A DNA stretch of 64,000 nt from Opitutaceae bacterium TAV5. GTDB taxonomy: Bacteria > Verrucomicrobiota > Verrucomicrobiia > Opitutales > Opitutaceae. How positions within the stretch are numbered: position 1 is the first letter of the stretch; each line of letters begins with the position of its first letter. Positions 1 to 8,807 of this stretch are shown here, in pieces. The notes under the pieces were generated by a model. The model did no database searches, was not told the origin of the DNA, and saw only the letters and a program-made list of their open reading frames with translations. The stretch covers positions 6,123,001 to 6,187,000 of the forward strand of contig CP007053.1 in assembly GCA_000242935.3 (NCBI GenBank). Direction: 5' to 3'. Both the position numbers and the translations under genes were made by a program.

Positions 1-1
1 G

Positions 2-1075
2 GCGCCCAAGGTCACCGTCGCCCCGGTCGAGCAACGCATCGTCACCGATCACCGCGAACTGCTCGGCCGTGTCGATGCCACCGAAACGGTGGAAGTGCGT
101 CCCCGCGTTTCCGGCTATATCGACGAAGTCCGGCTCAAGTCCGGCGAACTCGTCAACAAGGGCGACGTGCTCTTCCTGATTGACCCGCGCCAGTACCGGG
201 CGCAGGTCGACCAGGCCACGGCCGGGGTCGAACGCGCCCGCGTCCGCCTCAGCATCGCCGAACGCGAGGCACGCCGTTCCGACGCCCTGCTCAAGGCCCG
301 CGTCATCTCGGTCGAGGAAGCCGACACCCGCAGCACCCGCGTCGCCGAGGCCCGCGCCGAACTGCTCTCCGCCGAAGCCACCCTCGCCACCGCACAACTC
401 GACCTCGAACACACCGAGGTGCGCGCACCGGTCAGCGGACGCGTCAGCCGCGCCTACGTCACCGCAGGCAATCTCGTCTCGGGTTCGCCCGCCGGCGCAA
501 CCCTGCTGACCTCCATCGTCTCGGTCGGCGAGGTCTATGTGTACGCCGATGTGGACGAGGACACCGTTCTCGCCTTCAACCGCCTCCGCGCCGCCGGCCG
601 CATCGCCACGGACAAGGACGGCCGCGTGCCGGTCGAGATGCAGTTGAGCGACGAGGAAAACTTCCCGCACCGTGGCGTTATCGAATCCACCGACAACCGC
701 ATCGATCCCGCCACCGGCAGTCTCGTCGTGCGTATGGTTTTCCCGAATACCGATGGCCGGCTCGTCCCCGGGCTCTTCGCCCGCGTCCGCCTGCCGGTCA
801 GCTCGCCCGAGCCGTCGCTGCTCGTCAGCGAACGCGCCATCGGCACCGACCAGAACCAGAAATTCGTCTTCACGGTCGGCACGGACAACACCGTCGCCTA
901 CCGCACCGTCAGGATCGGCCCGGCGCTCGACAGCCAGCGCGTCGTCCGCGACGGCCTCAAGCCCGGCGAGCGTGTCATCGTCAACGGCCTCCATCGTGTG
1001 CGCCCCGGCATGACCGTCACGCCGGAACTCGCCAGTGACGCGCCCGCCGCCGCCACCGCCGTCGCACTCAGATAA
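2..1075 (+). CDS. RND efflux periplasmic adaptor (membrane fusion protein), 5' end missing
   Basis: Periplasmic adaptor subunit (HlyD/AcrA type) of a tripartite RND efflux pump. It links the inner-membrane pump to an outer-membrane channel. The open frame enters from the left edge, so signal peptide and true start lie outside the window; a GTG at 89 is internal. Visible parts in order: a biotinyl-lipoyl half with VRPRVSGYIDEVRLKSGE, a coiled-coil hairpin rich in Ala, Arg and Glu, the second lipoyl half (VRAPVSGRVSRAYVTAGNLV), a beta-barrel domain, and a C-terminal membrane-proximal domain with GLKPGERVIVNGLHRVRPGM. The RND pump follows 143 bases downstream on the same strand, with a palindromic repeat between them. 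No outer-membrane factor is in the window; it may lie upstream. Substrate cannot be told from sequence. Confidence 0.93.
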   Translation, partial: APKVTVAPVEQRIVTDHRELLGRVDATETVEVRPRVSGYIDEVRLKSGELVNKGDVLFLIDPRQYRAQVDQATAGVERARVRLSIAEREARRSDALLKARVISVEEADTRSTRVAEARAELLSAEATLATAQLDLEHTEVRAPVSGRVSRAYVTAGNLVSGSPAGATLLTSIVSVGEVYVYADVDEDTVLAFNRLRAAGRIATDKDGRVPVEMQLSDEENFPHRGVIESTDNRIDPATGSLVVRMVFPNTDGRLVPGLFARVRLPVSSPEPSLLVSERAIGTDQNQKFVFTVGTDNTVAYRTVRIGPALDSQRVVRDGLKPGERVIVNGLHRVRPGMTVTPELASDAPAAATAVALR

Positions 1076-1090
1076 AACCGATACACCTCC

Positions 1091-1174
1091 CGTAGGGGCG
1101 CACTTCACGTGCGCCCGCGAATGGCGTTTGTCGCTTCGTTCTGCGAACGGGCGCACATGAAGTGCGCCCCTACG
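1091..1174. repeat. 84-bp REP pair (BIME-like palindrome), copy 1
   Basis: Two inverted REP-like hairpins, each starting with the tetranucleotide GTAG, enclose a 30-nt centre. The left arm (1091-1117) and right arm (1148-1174) pair over 27 bp with one mismatch. A second copy of the same length lies at 57203-57286 and differs at six positions. It sits in the untranslated gap between the adaptor and pump genes. GTAG-headed palindromes are the hallmark of REP sequences moved by RAYT proteins (family knowledge); no RAYT gene is in the window. Confidence 0.9.
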
Positions 1175-1218
1175 GGATTTTGCACGCCACCGAACAAGCC
1201 CGCGTCCAGTCCACTCGC

Positions 1219-4200
1219 ATGAACTTCTCCGACTTCTTCATCAAGCGCCCGATTTTCGCCGGCGTTTTGTCCATCATCATTTTCCTCGTCGGCGCCATCG
1301 CGCTCTTCCGCCTGCCGATCAGTGAATATCCCGAGGTCGTGCCGCCGACCGTCGTGGTCCGTGCCACCTATTCCGGCGCCAACCCGAAAACCATTTCCGA
1401 GACCGTCGCCGCGCCGCTCGAACAGGCCATCACCGGCGTCGAGAATTCGCTCTACATGTTCTCGCAGGCCACGGCCGACGGCGTGATGACGCTCACCATC
1501 ACCTTCCGCCTCGGCACCGACCTCGACACCGCCCAGGTGCAGGTGCAGAACCGCGTCGCCCAGGCGCTGCCCAAGCTGCCGGAGGAAGTCCGTCGTGTCG
1601 GTGTCACGACAACGAAAACCTCGCCCGATCTGCTCATGGTCGTGCACCTCTTCTCGCCCGACGGCCGCTACGACGACATCTACGTGCGCAACTACGCCAC
1701 GATCCAGGTCAAGGACGTGCTCTCCCGCGTCGAGGGCGTCGGCGAGGTCCGGCTCTTCGGCTCGGGCGACTACGCCATGCGCATCTGGCTCGATCCCGGC
1801 AAGGTCGCCGCGCGCGGCCTCACCGCCTCCGATATCGTCGCCGCCATCCGCGAGCAAAACGTGCAGGTCGCCGCCGGCGCCGTCGGCCAGCAACCCGCCG
1901 GCTCCCGCCTCTCCGAAACCGAACTCCTCATCAACGCCGGCGGCCGCCTCATCACCGAGGAGGAATTCGCCGACATCATCATCAAGACCGGACCCGGCGG
2001 AGAGCGCGTCCGCCTCGCCGACGTGGCCCGGATCGAACTCGGCGCCGACAGCTACTCGCTGCGTTCGCTGCTCAACAACAAGGCCGCCGTGGCCCTGCCC
2101 ATCGCGCAGCTCCCCGGCTCCAACGCCATCGCCACGTCCGACGCCATCCGCGCCACCATGGCCGATCTCGCCAAACGTTTCCCCGAGGGTCTCGCCTACG
2201 ACATCGTCTACGATCCCACCATCTTCGTGCGCAGCTCCATCGAGGCCGTCGTGCACACCCTGATCGAGGCCATCGTGCTCGTGGTCATCGTGGTGCTCCT
2301 TTTCCTGCAAACCTGGCGCGCCTCGATCATCCCGCTCGCCGCCGTGCCCGTCTCGCTCGTCGGCACCTTCGCCGCGATGAGCGCGCTCGGTTTTTCCATC
2401 AACGCCCTTTCGCTCTTCGGCCTCGTGCTCGCCATCGGCATCGTGGTGGACGACGCCATCGTCGTGGTCGAAAACGTGGAGCGCAACATCGCCCTCGGCC
2501 ACTCGCCGGTCGAGGCCACGCGCCGCGCCATGCGCGAGGTCACCGGCCCGATCATCGCCGTCGCGCTCGTGCTCTCCGCCGTGTTCGTGCCGACCGCCTT
2601 CATCAGCGGACTCACCGGCCAGTTCTACAAACAGTTCGCGCTCACCATCGCCATCTCGACCGTCATCTCGGCGTTCAATTCGCTGACCCTTTCGCCCGCG
2701 CTCAGCGCGCTCCTCCTGCGCTCGCACCACGCGCCGAAAGACCGCGTCACCCGCGCCATGGATTTCGCGTTCGGCTGGTTTTTCCGTCCGTTCAACCGGT
2801 TTTTCGAGTGGATCTCCCAAAACTATTCCAACGGCGTTGCCCGCCTCCTGCGCCTCTCCGTCATCGCGCTTGTCGTTTACGTGGGGTTGCTCGTCGTCAC
2901 CGCGCTCCTCTTCCAGAAGACGCCCGCCGGCTTCGTGCCCTCGCAGGACAAACAATATCTCGTCGCCTTCACCCAGCTCCCCGCCGCCGCCTCGCTCGAT
3001 CGCACCGACGCCGTCATCCGCCGCATGTCCGAGATCGCGCTCGCGCATCCCGGCGTGGCCAACGCGATCGAGTTCCCCGGCCTTTCGATCAACGGCTTCA
3101 CCAATTCGCCCAACAGCGGCATCGTCTTCGTCGGCCTCAAGGACTTCGAACACCGCAAGTCGAAGGACCTCTCCGGCCCCGCCATCGCGCAGCAACTCCA
3201 GCAACAGTTCGCCGGGATCCAGGACGGTTTCATCGCCATCTTCCCGCCGCCCGCCGTGCAGGGCCTCGGCTCCATCGGCGGCTTCAAGCTCTACGTGCAG
3301 GACCGCAGCGACGCCGGCCTCGATTCCCTCTATGCCGCCACGCAGGATCTCATCGGTCGCGCCAACCAGACGCCCGGCCTCGCCGGCATCTTTTCGAGCT
3401 ACACCGTCAACACGCCGCAGCTCGAGGCCGACATCGACCGCGCCCGCGCCAAGACCATGGGCGTGCCGCTGCAAAACGTCTTCGAGACGCTCCAGATCAA
3501 CCTCGGCTCGCTCTACGTGAATGACTTCAACCGCTTCGGCCGCACCTGGCAGGTGCTCGCCCAGGCCGATGCCGATTTCCGCGACAGCGCCGAAGACATC
3601 CGCCGCCTGAAGACCCGCAACGCCGCCGGCGAACTCGTCCCCCTCGGTTCGCTCGTCAAGGTCAGCGAGACCTACGGACCCGACCGCGTCATGCGTTACA
3701 ACGGCTATCCCGCCGCCGAGATCAACGGCGCTCCCGCGCCCGGCACCAGCTCCGGCGACGCCGAGGCGCTGATGGAAAAACTCGCCATCGACACCCTCCC
3801 GCAGGGCATGGCTACCGAATGGACCGAACTGACCTTCCAGCGTATCATCGCCGGCAATACCGGCATCGTGATTTTCCCGCTCAGCGTGCTGCTCGCCTTC
3901 CTCGTGCTGGCCGCCCAGTACGAGAGCTTCCGGCTGCCCTTCGCCGTGCTGCTCATCGTGCCGATGGCGCTGCTCTCTGCCATGGCCGGCGTGTGGATCA
4001 CGAAAGGCGACAACAACATTTTCACCCAGATCGGCCTGATCGTGCTCATCGGCCTCGCGGCCAAGAACGCGATCCTGATCGTCGAATTCGCGGTGAAACT
4101 GCGCGAGGAAGGCAAGAGCATCACCGAGGCCGCCATCGAGGCGTCGCGCCTCCGCCTGCGCCCGATCCTCATGACGAGCATCGCCTTCATCGCCGGCGTC

Positions 4201-4413
4201 TTCCCGCTGGTCGTCTCGACCGGCGCCGGTTCCGAGATGCGCCGCGCGATGGGCGTGGCGGTCTTTGCCGGCATGATCGGCGTCACGATCTTCGGCCTGT
4301 TCCTCACGCCGGTGTTCTACGTCGTCCTGGAAAAGCTCGGTGTGAAAAAACCGAAGCCCGCCCACGCGCCGGACGGGGTGGCATCACCGACCATCGCTCC
4401 CGAAACCAACTAG
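1219..4413 (+). CDS. RND efflux pump, inner-membrane transporter (AcrB/MexB, HAE1 family)
   Basis: Proton-driven multidrug efflux transporter of 1064 residues, the usual length for the HAE1 family. The start MNFSDFFIKRPIFAGVLSII is canonical for this family. An in-frame GTG at 1162 would begin inside the upstream palindromic repeat and add 19 unrelated residues, so I reject it. The first membrane helix is at residues 10-30, followed by the large periplasmic loop, helices 2-6, a second periplasmic loop and helices 7-12. The proton-relay pair Asp411-Asp412 sits in helix 4 within GIVVDDAIVVVENVERN. The C-terminal half repeats the layout (GLAAKNAILIVEFAVKLREE). It works with the adaptor encoded upstream. 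Nothing in the sequence shows substrate range. Confidence 0.96.
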   Translation: MNFSDFFIKRPIFAGVLSIIIFLVGAIALFRLPISEYPEVVPPTVVVRATYSGANPKTISETVAAPLEQAITGVENSLYMFSQATADGVMTLTITFRLGTDLDTAQVQVQNRVAQALPKLPEEVRRVGVTTTKTSPDLLMVVHLFSPDGRYDDIYVRNYATIQVKDVLSRVEGVGEVRLFGSGDYAMRIWLDPGKVAARGLTASDIVAAIREQNVQVAAGAVGQQPAGSRLSETELLINAGGRLITEEEFADIIIKTGPGGERVRLADVARIELGADSYSLRSLLNNKAAVALPIAQLPGSNAIATSDAIRATMADLAKRFPEGLAYDIVYDPTIFVRSSIEAVVHTLIEAIVLVVIVVLLFLQTWRASIIPLAAVPVSLVGTFAAMSALGFSINALSLFGLVLAIGIVVDDAIVVVENVERNIALGHSPVEATRRAMREVTGPIIAVALVLSAVFVPTAFISGLTGQFYKQFALTIAISTVISAFNSLTLSPALSALLLRSHHAPKDRVTRAMDFAFGWFFRPFNRFFEWISQNYSNGVARLLRLSVIALVVYVGLLVVTALLFQKTPAGFVPSQDKQYLVAFTQLPAAASLDRTDAVIRRMSEIALAHPGVANAIEFPGLSINGFTNSPNSGIVFVGLKDFEHRKSKDLSGPAIAQQLQQQFAGIQDGFIAIFPPPAVQGLGSIGGFKLYVQDRSDAGLDSLYAATQDLIGRANQTPGLAGIFSSYTVNTPQLEADIDRARAKTMGVPLQNVFETLQINLGSLYVNDFNRFGRTWQVLAQADADFRDSAEDIRRLKTRNAAGELVPLGSLVKVSETYGPDRVMRYNGYPAAEINGAPAPGTSSGDAEALMEKLAIDTLPQGMATEWTELTFQRIIAGNTGIVIFPLSVLLAFLVLAAQYESFRLPFAVLLIVPMALLSAMAGVWITKGDNNIFTQIGLIVLIGLAAKNAILIVEFAVKLREEGKSITEAAIEASRLRLRPILMTSIAFIAGVFPLVVSTGAGSEMRRAMGVAVFAGMIGVTIFGLFLTPVFYVVLEKLGVKKPKPAHAPDGVASPTIAPETN

Positions 4414-4416
4414 AAC

Positions 4417-4446
4417 GTAGCGGCATGCAGGGACGCATGCCGCTAC
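4417..4446. repeat. GTAG-headed REP hairpin downstream of the RND pump
   Basis: Perfect 12-bp arms, GTAGCGGCATGC and its reverse complement, are separated by AGGGAC. A T-rich stretch follows (ATTTTTT, about 4455), so it could also end transcription of the pump. The same GTAGCGGCATGC arm recurs in the repeat cluster near 59914-59925. Confidence 0.8.
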
Positions 4447-4470
4447 TTCCTGAATTTTTTCTCCACCATC

Positions 4471-5235
4471 ATGAGCACCGTCACACATAAACTCGCAGGA
4501 AAAACCGCGCTCGTCACGGGCGCCTCCAAGGGCATCGGCGCCGCCATCGCCCGCCACCTCGCCGCCGCCGGCGCGACTGTTGTTGTCAATTACGCCTCCA
4601 GCCGCGAAGCGGCCGAGCGGGTCGTCTCGACCATCACCGCCGCCGGCGGCAAAGCCATCGCCATGCAGGCGGATGTATCGAAAAAACCGGACATCGATCG
4701 TCTCTTTTCCGAAGCCAAAGCCGCTTTCGGCCGGATCGACATCCTTGTCAACAACGCCGGCATCTTTGACTTCGCTCCGCTTGCTGAGGTCACCGAAACG
4801 CATTTCCACCGGCAGTTCGATCTCAACGTCCTCGGTCTCCTGCTCGCCTCGCAGCAAGCCGCGGCGCAATTCGATCCCGAAGCCGGCGGGGTCATCATCA
4901 ACATCAGCTCGCTCGTGAGCACGGCCGCTCCCGCCGGCGCATCGGTTTACAGCGCGACCAAGGCCGCGGTGGATGCGATCTCCCGATCACTCGCCAAGGA
5001 GCTTGGTCCGCGTCGCATCCGGGTAAACTCACTCAATCCCGGCATGGTCGAAACCGAAGGGTTTCACGCCGCCGGCTTCGAGGGTTCGGATTTCCAGAAG
5101 GACGTCGTCTCCCGGACTCCTCTGGGGCGCATCGGTCAACCCGACGATATCGGCCGGGTGGCCGTGTTTCTCGCTTCGGACGACTCCGGCTGGGTCACCG
5201 GACAAAGCCTGCCCGTCTCCGGCGGTTCCAACTGA
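4471..5235 (+). CDS. SDR-family oxidoreductase, FabG-like
   Basis: NAD(P)-dependent short-chain dehydrogenase/reductase of 254 residues (classical SDR). Rossmann fold with TGASKGIGAAIARHLA near residue 17, the NNAG motif (LVNNAGIFDF) near residue 90, a catalytic Ser in the INISSLVS region and the YSATKAAV Tyr-Lys pair near residue 155. The C-terminal PxGRxGxPxDI segment and WVTGQSLPVSGG ending match the 3-oxoacyl-ACP reductase-like group. FabG-like sequence alone does not prove a fatty-acid role: no acpP, fabD or fabF is adjacent, and the gene sits between an efflux pump and an MFS exporter. The substrate is therefore open. The next gene follows 47 bases later on the same strand. Confidence 0.93.
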   Translation: MSTVTHKLAGKTALVTGASKGIGAAIARHLAAAGATVVVNYASSREAAERVVSTITAAGGKAIAMQADVSKKPDIDRLFSEAKAAFGRIDILVNNAGIFDFAPLAEVTETHFHRQFDLNVLGLLLASQQAAAQFDPEAGGVIINISSLVSTAAPAGASVYSATKAAVDAISRSLAKELGPRRIRVNSLNPGMVETEGFHAAGFEGSDFQKDVVSRTPLGRIGQPDDIGRVAVFLASDDSGWVTGQSLPVSGGSN

Positions 5236-5282
5236 ACCCGGCCCGCATTCCTGCCATCACTGCGCCGGACACCCGCAACCTC

Positions 5283-6506
5283 ATGAGTCAATCTCGCATC
5301 CAGACCATCGCCAGCCCTCACCGCTCCCCGTTGCAATCGTGGCTCGCGGTGCTGTCCGTCGCGCTCGGCGCGTTCGTCGTGGTCACGTCGGAGTTTTTGC
5401 CGATCGGACTGCTGACCGATATCGCGGCGGGTCTTCACGTTTCCGACGGCACCGCCGGTCTTATGGTCACCATTCCCGGCCTCGTCGCGGCCCTCGCCGC
5501 GCCGGTCATGGCTGTCGCGGCCGGCAAGGTCGATCGCCGGACGCTGGTGCTGTCGTTGATCACACTGCTCGTCGTCTCCAATCTCGTCGCCGCGCTGGCC
5601 CCCGGATTTGCCGTGATGCTGGTCGCGCGGGTCTTGTTCGGCATCACGCTGGGCGGTTTCTGGACCGTTGCCGTCGCGCTCGGCAGCCGGCTCGTGCCGC
5701 CGGCGTCGATGGCCCGGGCGACGACTATCATCCTTGCGGGGATCTCGATTGCCACGGTGATCGGTGTGCCGGCCGGCGCGTTGATCGCCAATTTCGCAGG
5801 CTGGCGTTTTGCGTTCGCGCTGGTCGGCAGTATCGCGCTGGTGGTCGGCGTGGCGCAGTTTTTCCTGTTGCCGTCCATCCGCCCGAAACAGGTTTTGGGC
5901 GTGAGGCAAATCACCCACCTGCTGCGAAACGCCGACGCGCGGAACGGACTATTCACCGTCGCTTTCGTGATCGCCGGGCACTTCGCCGCCTACACTTACA
6001 TCGCTCCCTTTCTGAAGCAGCAGACGGGCGTGAATCCCGGTATGCTGAGCACACTGCTGCTCGCCTACGGCGTGGCCGGCATCGTCGGCAACTTTGCTGG
6101 CGGCGCCGCTGCGGCGCGCGATCTGCGACGCACGCTGGTCACCGTCATCCTGTTGATGGCGACAGCGATCCTGCTTCTTCCGGTTGTCGGGCTGTCTCCG
6201 GCCGGCGCCAGCGTTCTGGTGATCGCCTGGGGCCTCACCTTCGGCGCCATGCCGGTCGCCCTTCAGTTGTGGGTGTTCAAATCCGCGCCCGACGCTCTCG
6301 AAGGCGGCGCGGCGATGATGGTTTCCGTTTTCCAGATCTTCATCGCCATCGGCTCCGTGGCCGGCGGCATCGTGGTCGATCACTTTGGCACGCCGGCGGT
6401 GATGTGGGGCGCCGGCGCTGTCTCGCTGACCGCGCTGGCGATGGTGAGGCTTTCCCGCCATGCTCCGGTGATCGCGTCCGGCGAGCGCCAGCCGCATCTG
6501 GTTTAG
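5283..6506 (+). CDS. MFS transporter, DHA1-type exporter
   Basis: Major facilitator superfamily protein of 407 residues with about 12 hydrophobic segments. The first follows a short cytoplasmic head (residues 20-45, containing VVVTSEFLPIGLL). The SEFLPIGLL and LVARVLFGITLGGFWTVAVALG segments resemble the sugar-efflux/purine-efflux/arabinose-exporter branch of DHA1. The loop between helices 2 and 3 carries the family's basic motif (AAGKVDRRTLVL). It probably exports a small polar compound by proton antiport; the substrate is unknown. It lies 47 bases after the SDR gene and may share its transcript. The downstream gene is convergent. Confidence 0.9.
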   Translation: MSQSRIQTIASPHRSPLQSWLAVLSVALGAFVVVTSEFLPIGLLTDIAAGLHVSDGTAGLMVTIPGLVAALAAPVMAVAAGKVDRRTLVLSLITLLVVSNLVAALAPGFAVMLVARVLFGITLGGFWTVAVALGSRLVPPASMARATTIILAGISIATVIGVPAGALIANFAGWRFAFALVGSIALVVGVAQFFLLPSIRPKQVLGVRQITHLLRNADARNGLFTVAFVIAGHFAAYTYIAPFLKQQTGVNPGMLSTLLLAYGVAGIVGNFAGGAAAARDLRRTLVTVILLMATAILLLPVVGLSPAGASVLVIAWGLTFGAMPVALQLWVFKSAPDALEGGAAMMVSVFQIFIAIGSVAGGIVVDHFGTPAVMWGAGAVSLTALAMVRLSRHAPVIASGERQPHLV

Positions 6507-6552
6507 GAGCCATGGTGCGCGCGGGGCGGAGGGCTCCGGGCGGGCGGCGTGA

Positions 6553-6999
6553 TCAGAACCGCTCGCGGACCGGCCTGCCCTCCTCGGCGTCGTGGAGATC
6601 GACAAAGGTCCGGATATCGTCGCGACCGGCAAACCCGCTGCGGGCCTTGTCGGCCGCGAGGCCGTCGCTGCCGCTGTCGCGCCAGCCGCGTTTCAGCAGA
6701 AACAGATTCCAGACCAGGATCTGCTCGACGTTGGGCGGTTTGCGGTCGCGAAACAGGTCGGCGAAAATCGCCTCCGCCGTGCCGCCTTGCAGGGTGCGAA
6801 CCCTGACCTGCTCGTAGTCGAGTTCCCAGAAGCGGCAAAAACGGGCATCGAAGCTGGTCGGATCGGCGAAACCGAGGTGGGCATGGAAGTCGGTGGGCAG
6901 GCGTCCCGCGGCGTGCAGACGGATTTTGTCCACCATGCGCGCGAAATAGACGATGCCGTTGGTCTCTATATGGTCGCTGACCGGAGTTTGTGTGTTCAT
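6553..6999 (-). CDS. DUF5069 domain protein
   Basis: A 148-residue soluble protein of the DUF5069 family, recognised by GIVYFARMVDKIRLHAAGRLP near the N-terminus and the FWELDYEQVRVRTLQGG segment in the middle. Function is unknown; the family is common in Verrucomicrobiota and Planctomycetota. The start at MNTQTPVSDHIETNG fits the family better than in-frame codons further upstream, which add about 21 low-complexity residues. It converges on the MFS gene and is divergent from glcD, with a 355-base gap between. No Shine-Dalgarno match is obvious before this ATG. Confidence 0.75.
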   Translation of the reverse strand: MNTQTPVSDHIETNGIVYFARMVDKIRLHAAGRLPTDFHAHLGFADPTSFDARFCRFWELDYEQVRVRTLQGGTAEAIFADLFRDRKPPNVEQILVWNLFLLKRGWRDSGSDGLAADKARSGFAGRDDIRTFVDLHDAEEGRPVRERF

Positions 7000-7354
7000 G
7001 GCTGAGCGGGGAGGCTGGCTGCCTCCGGTCCGGACCATCCGCTTGCCGGACAAAAAAATCAAACGACGCGGCGTGTGATTTGCCCCGCCCTCGCCGGTCC
7101 GCCCGGTCGCCGGATCAAAAAAATGAAAATCCGGTCAAGCCGCGCCAAAGACGCGCCCGCTCCATTCTGCTTCAATCAGCGGCCGGTCGACTGCTTTCCC
7201 GTTGTTCTCCATGGCTGAACACTCTCGCTTTTTTGAATCAATCCGCTCACATCCGCTCATATTCGTGATTTGAAAATCGACGAACCCCTGCCAGACATAC
7301 GTTCTTCGACGACCTCTCCGACCACTTCCCGACCATCGCCTGTTTCCCGCCACC
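7000..7354. other. 355-base divergent intergenic region (DUF5069 / glcD) with tandem decamer
   Basis: No gene seen. The side nearest glcD is AT-richer than its surroundings and contains a tandem decamer, ATCCGCTCAC-ATCCGCTCAT, at 7241-7260, followed by ATTCGTGATTTGAAAAT. Two identical boxes one helical turn apart could be an activator site in front of a glcD promoter. A weak -35-like TTGAAT lies at 7233. The promoter assignment is a guess. Confidence 0.35.
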
Positions 7355-8779
7355 ATGCCCTCACCCTCCGCTGTCTCCGCCTCGCCGGTGCCCACTCCAC
7401 CGGCGCTCCTCGCGCAACTCGCAAAAATCTTCCCGGCCGCACGTCTCCTGCACACGCCCGAAGACCTCCTCGCCTACAGCTACGATGGCACTGCCGCCCT
7501 CCAGGCGCTGCCTGCCGCCGTGGTTCTCGCCAAAACCCCGCAGGAAATCTCCGCCCTGCTCAGGCTCGCCAACACGCCCGGCGCCACGTTTCCGGTCATC
7601 ACCCGCGGCTCCGGTACCGGCCTCAGCGGAGGCAGCCTGCCCGTCCCCGGCGCGGTCGTCCTCTGTACCACGCAAATGGATGCGATTCTCGAAACCGACA
7701 GCGCCAACCTCACGCTCTTCGCCGAGTGCGGCGCCATCACCCAAAAAATCGCCGAAACCGCCGCCGCCGCCGGGCTTTTTTATCCACCCGATCCCGGCTC
7801 CGGAAAAATCTCCACCATCGGCGGCAACGTCGCCGAAAACTCCGGTGGCCTGCGCGGCCTCAAGTACGGCGTGACCCGCGACTACGTCATGGGCATCGAG
7901 GTCGTCCTCGCCAGCGGCGACATCGCCTGGTTCGGCTCCAAATGCGTGAAGGACGTCGCCGGCTACTCGATGCGCGACATTTTTATCGGCAGCGAAGGCA
8001 CGCTCGGCGTCATCACCAAAGTCCTCCTCAAGCTCGTGCCCAAACCCGCCGCCAAGCGCACGCTCCTCGCGCTCTACAACACGATGGAAGCCGCGGCCGA
8101 TACGGTATCCGCCATCATCGCGCAAAAAATCATCCCCTGCACGCTCGAGTTTCTTGACCAGACGACCGCCCGTTGCGTCGAGGACTACGCGCATGTCGGC
8201 CTGCCCACCGACGCCGCCGCCGTGCTGCTCATGGAGACCGATGGCCCTGCCTCCGTCGTCGAGACCGAGGCCGCTGCCATGCGCGAGATCGCCCTCGCCT
8301 GTGGCGCGACTTCCGTGCAGATCGCCGCCGACGAGGCCGAGTCGCTCCGCCTCGCCGCCGCCCGCCGCGTGGCGTTTTCCGCGCTCGCCCGTGTTTCGCC
8401 GACCACGATCCTTGAAGACGCCACCGTCCCGCGCAGCGAGCTTGCGAAGATGGTGAGATTTTGCCGGGAGTGCGCCGACCGGCATCACCTGCGTGTCGGC
8501 ATTTTCGGGCACATGGGCGACGGCAACCTGCACCCGACTTTTCTCACCGACGAACGCAACACGGAGGAAATGCACCGCGTGGAAGCCGCGATGAAGGAAA
8601 TCTTCGAGTACGCACTCAGCCTCGGCGGCACGATCACCGGCGAACACGGCGTGGGCGTGGCGAAAAAGGCGTTCCTGACGAAGCAGTACTCCAGCGCCAG
8701 CCTCGATGCGATGCGCACGCTCAAACGCGCCTTCGATCCGGCAGGCGTGCTCAATCCCGGAAAAATATTCGATCTGTGA
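7355..8779 (+). CDS. glcD: Glycolate oxidase subunit GlcD (FAD-binding oxidoreductase)
   Basis: FAD-dependent 2-hydroxy-acid oxidase/dehydrogenase, 474 residues. Domains: N-terminal FAD-binding type 4 (PCMH) fold with VITRGSGTGLSGGSLPVPGA near residue 90 and the PDPGSGKISTIGGNVAENSG block near residue 148; C-terminal FAD-oxidase domain with HMGDGNLHPTF near residue 385 and TGEHGVGVAKK near residue 430. These match GlcD, which oxidises glycolate (or D-lactate in close paralogues) to the 2-keto acid. The iron-sulfur partner glcF begins 28 bases downstream, supporting a glycolate oxidase complex, although no separate glcE is present. D-lactate dehydrogenase is the main alternative reading. Confidence 0.92.
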   Translation: MPSPSAVSASPVPTPPALLAQLAKIFPAARLLHTPEDLLAYSYDGTAALQALPAAVVLAKTPQEISALLRLANTPGATFPVITRGSGTGLSGGSLPVPGAVVLCTTQMDAILETDSANLTLFAECGAITQKIAETAAAAGLFYPPDPGSGKISTIGGNVAENSGGLRGLKYGVTRDYVMGIEVVLASGDIAWFGSKCVKDVAGYSMRDIFIGSEGTLGVITKVLLKLVPKPAAKRTLLALYNTMEAAADTVSAIIAQKIIPCTLEFLDQTTARCVEDYAHVGLPTDAAAVLLMETDGPASVVETEAAAMREIALACGATSVQIAADEAESLRLAAARRVAFSALARVSPTTILEDATVPRSELAKMVRFCRECADRHHLRVGIFGHMGDGNLHPTFLTDERNTEEMHRVEAAMKEIFEYALSLGGTITGEHGVGVAKKAFLTKQYSSASLDAMRTLKRAFDPAGVLNPGKIFDL

Positions 8780-8807
8780 CGCGCGGCAAGCGATCACCAC
8801 ACGCACC

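Noticed and set aside
1105-4365. A very long open frame (over 1000 codons) antisense to the RND pump gene
   Set aside because: It is rich in Asp, Glu, Gly and His in the pattern produced by reading GC-rich codons backwards, has no recognisable domain, and the pump on the plus strand is unmistakable. The same applies to long antisense frames over glcD, hrpA, ppdK, aas and ccsA.
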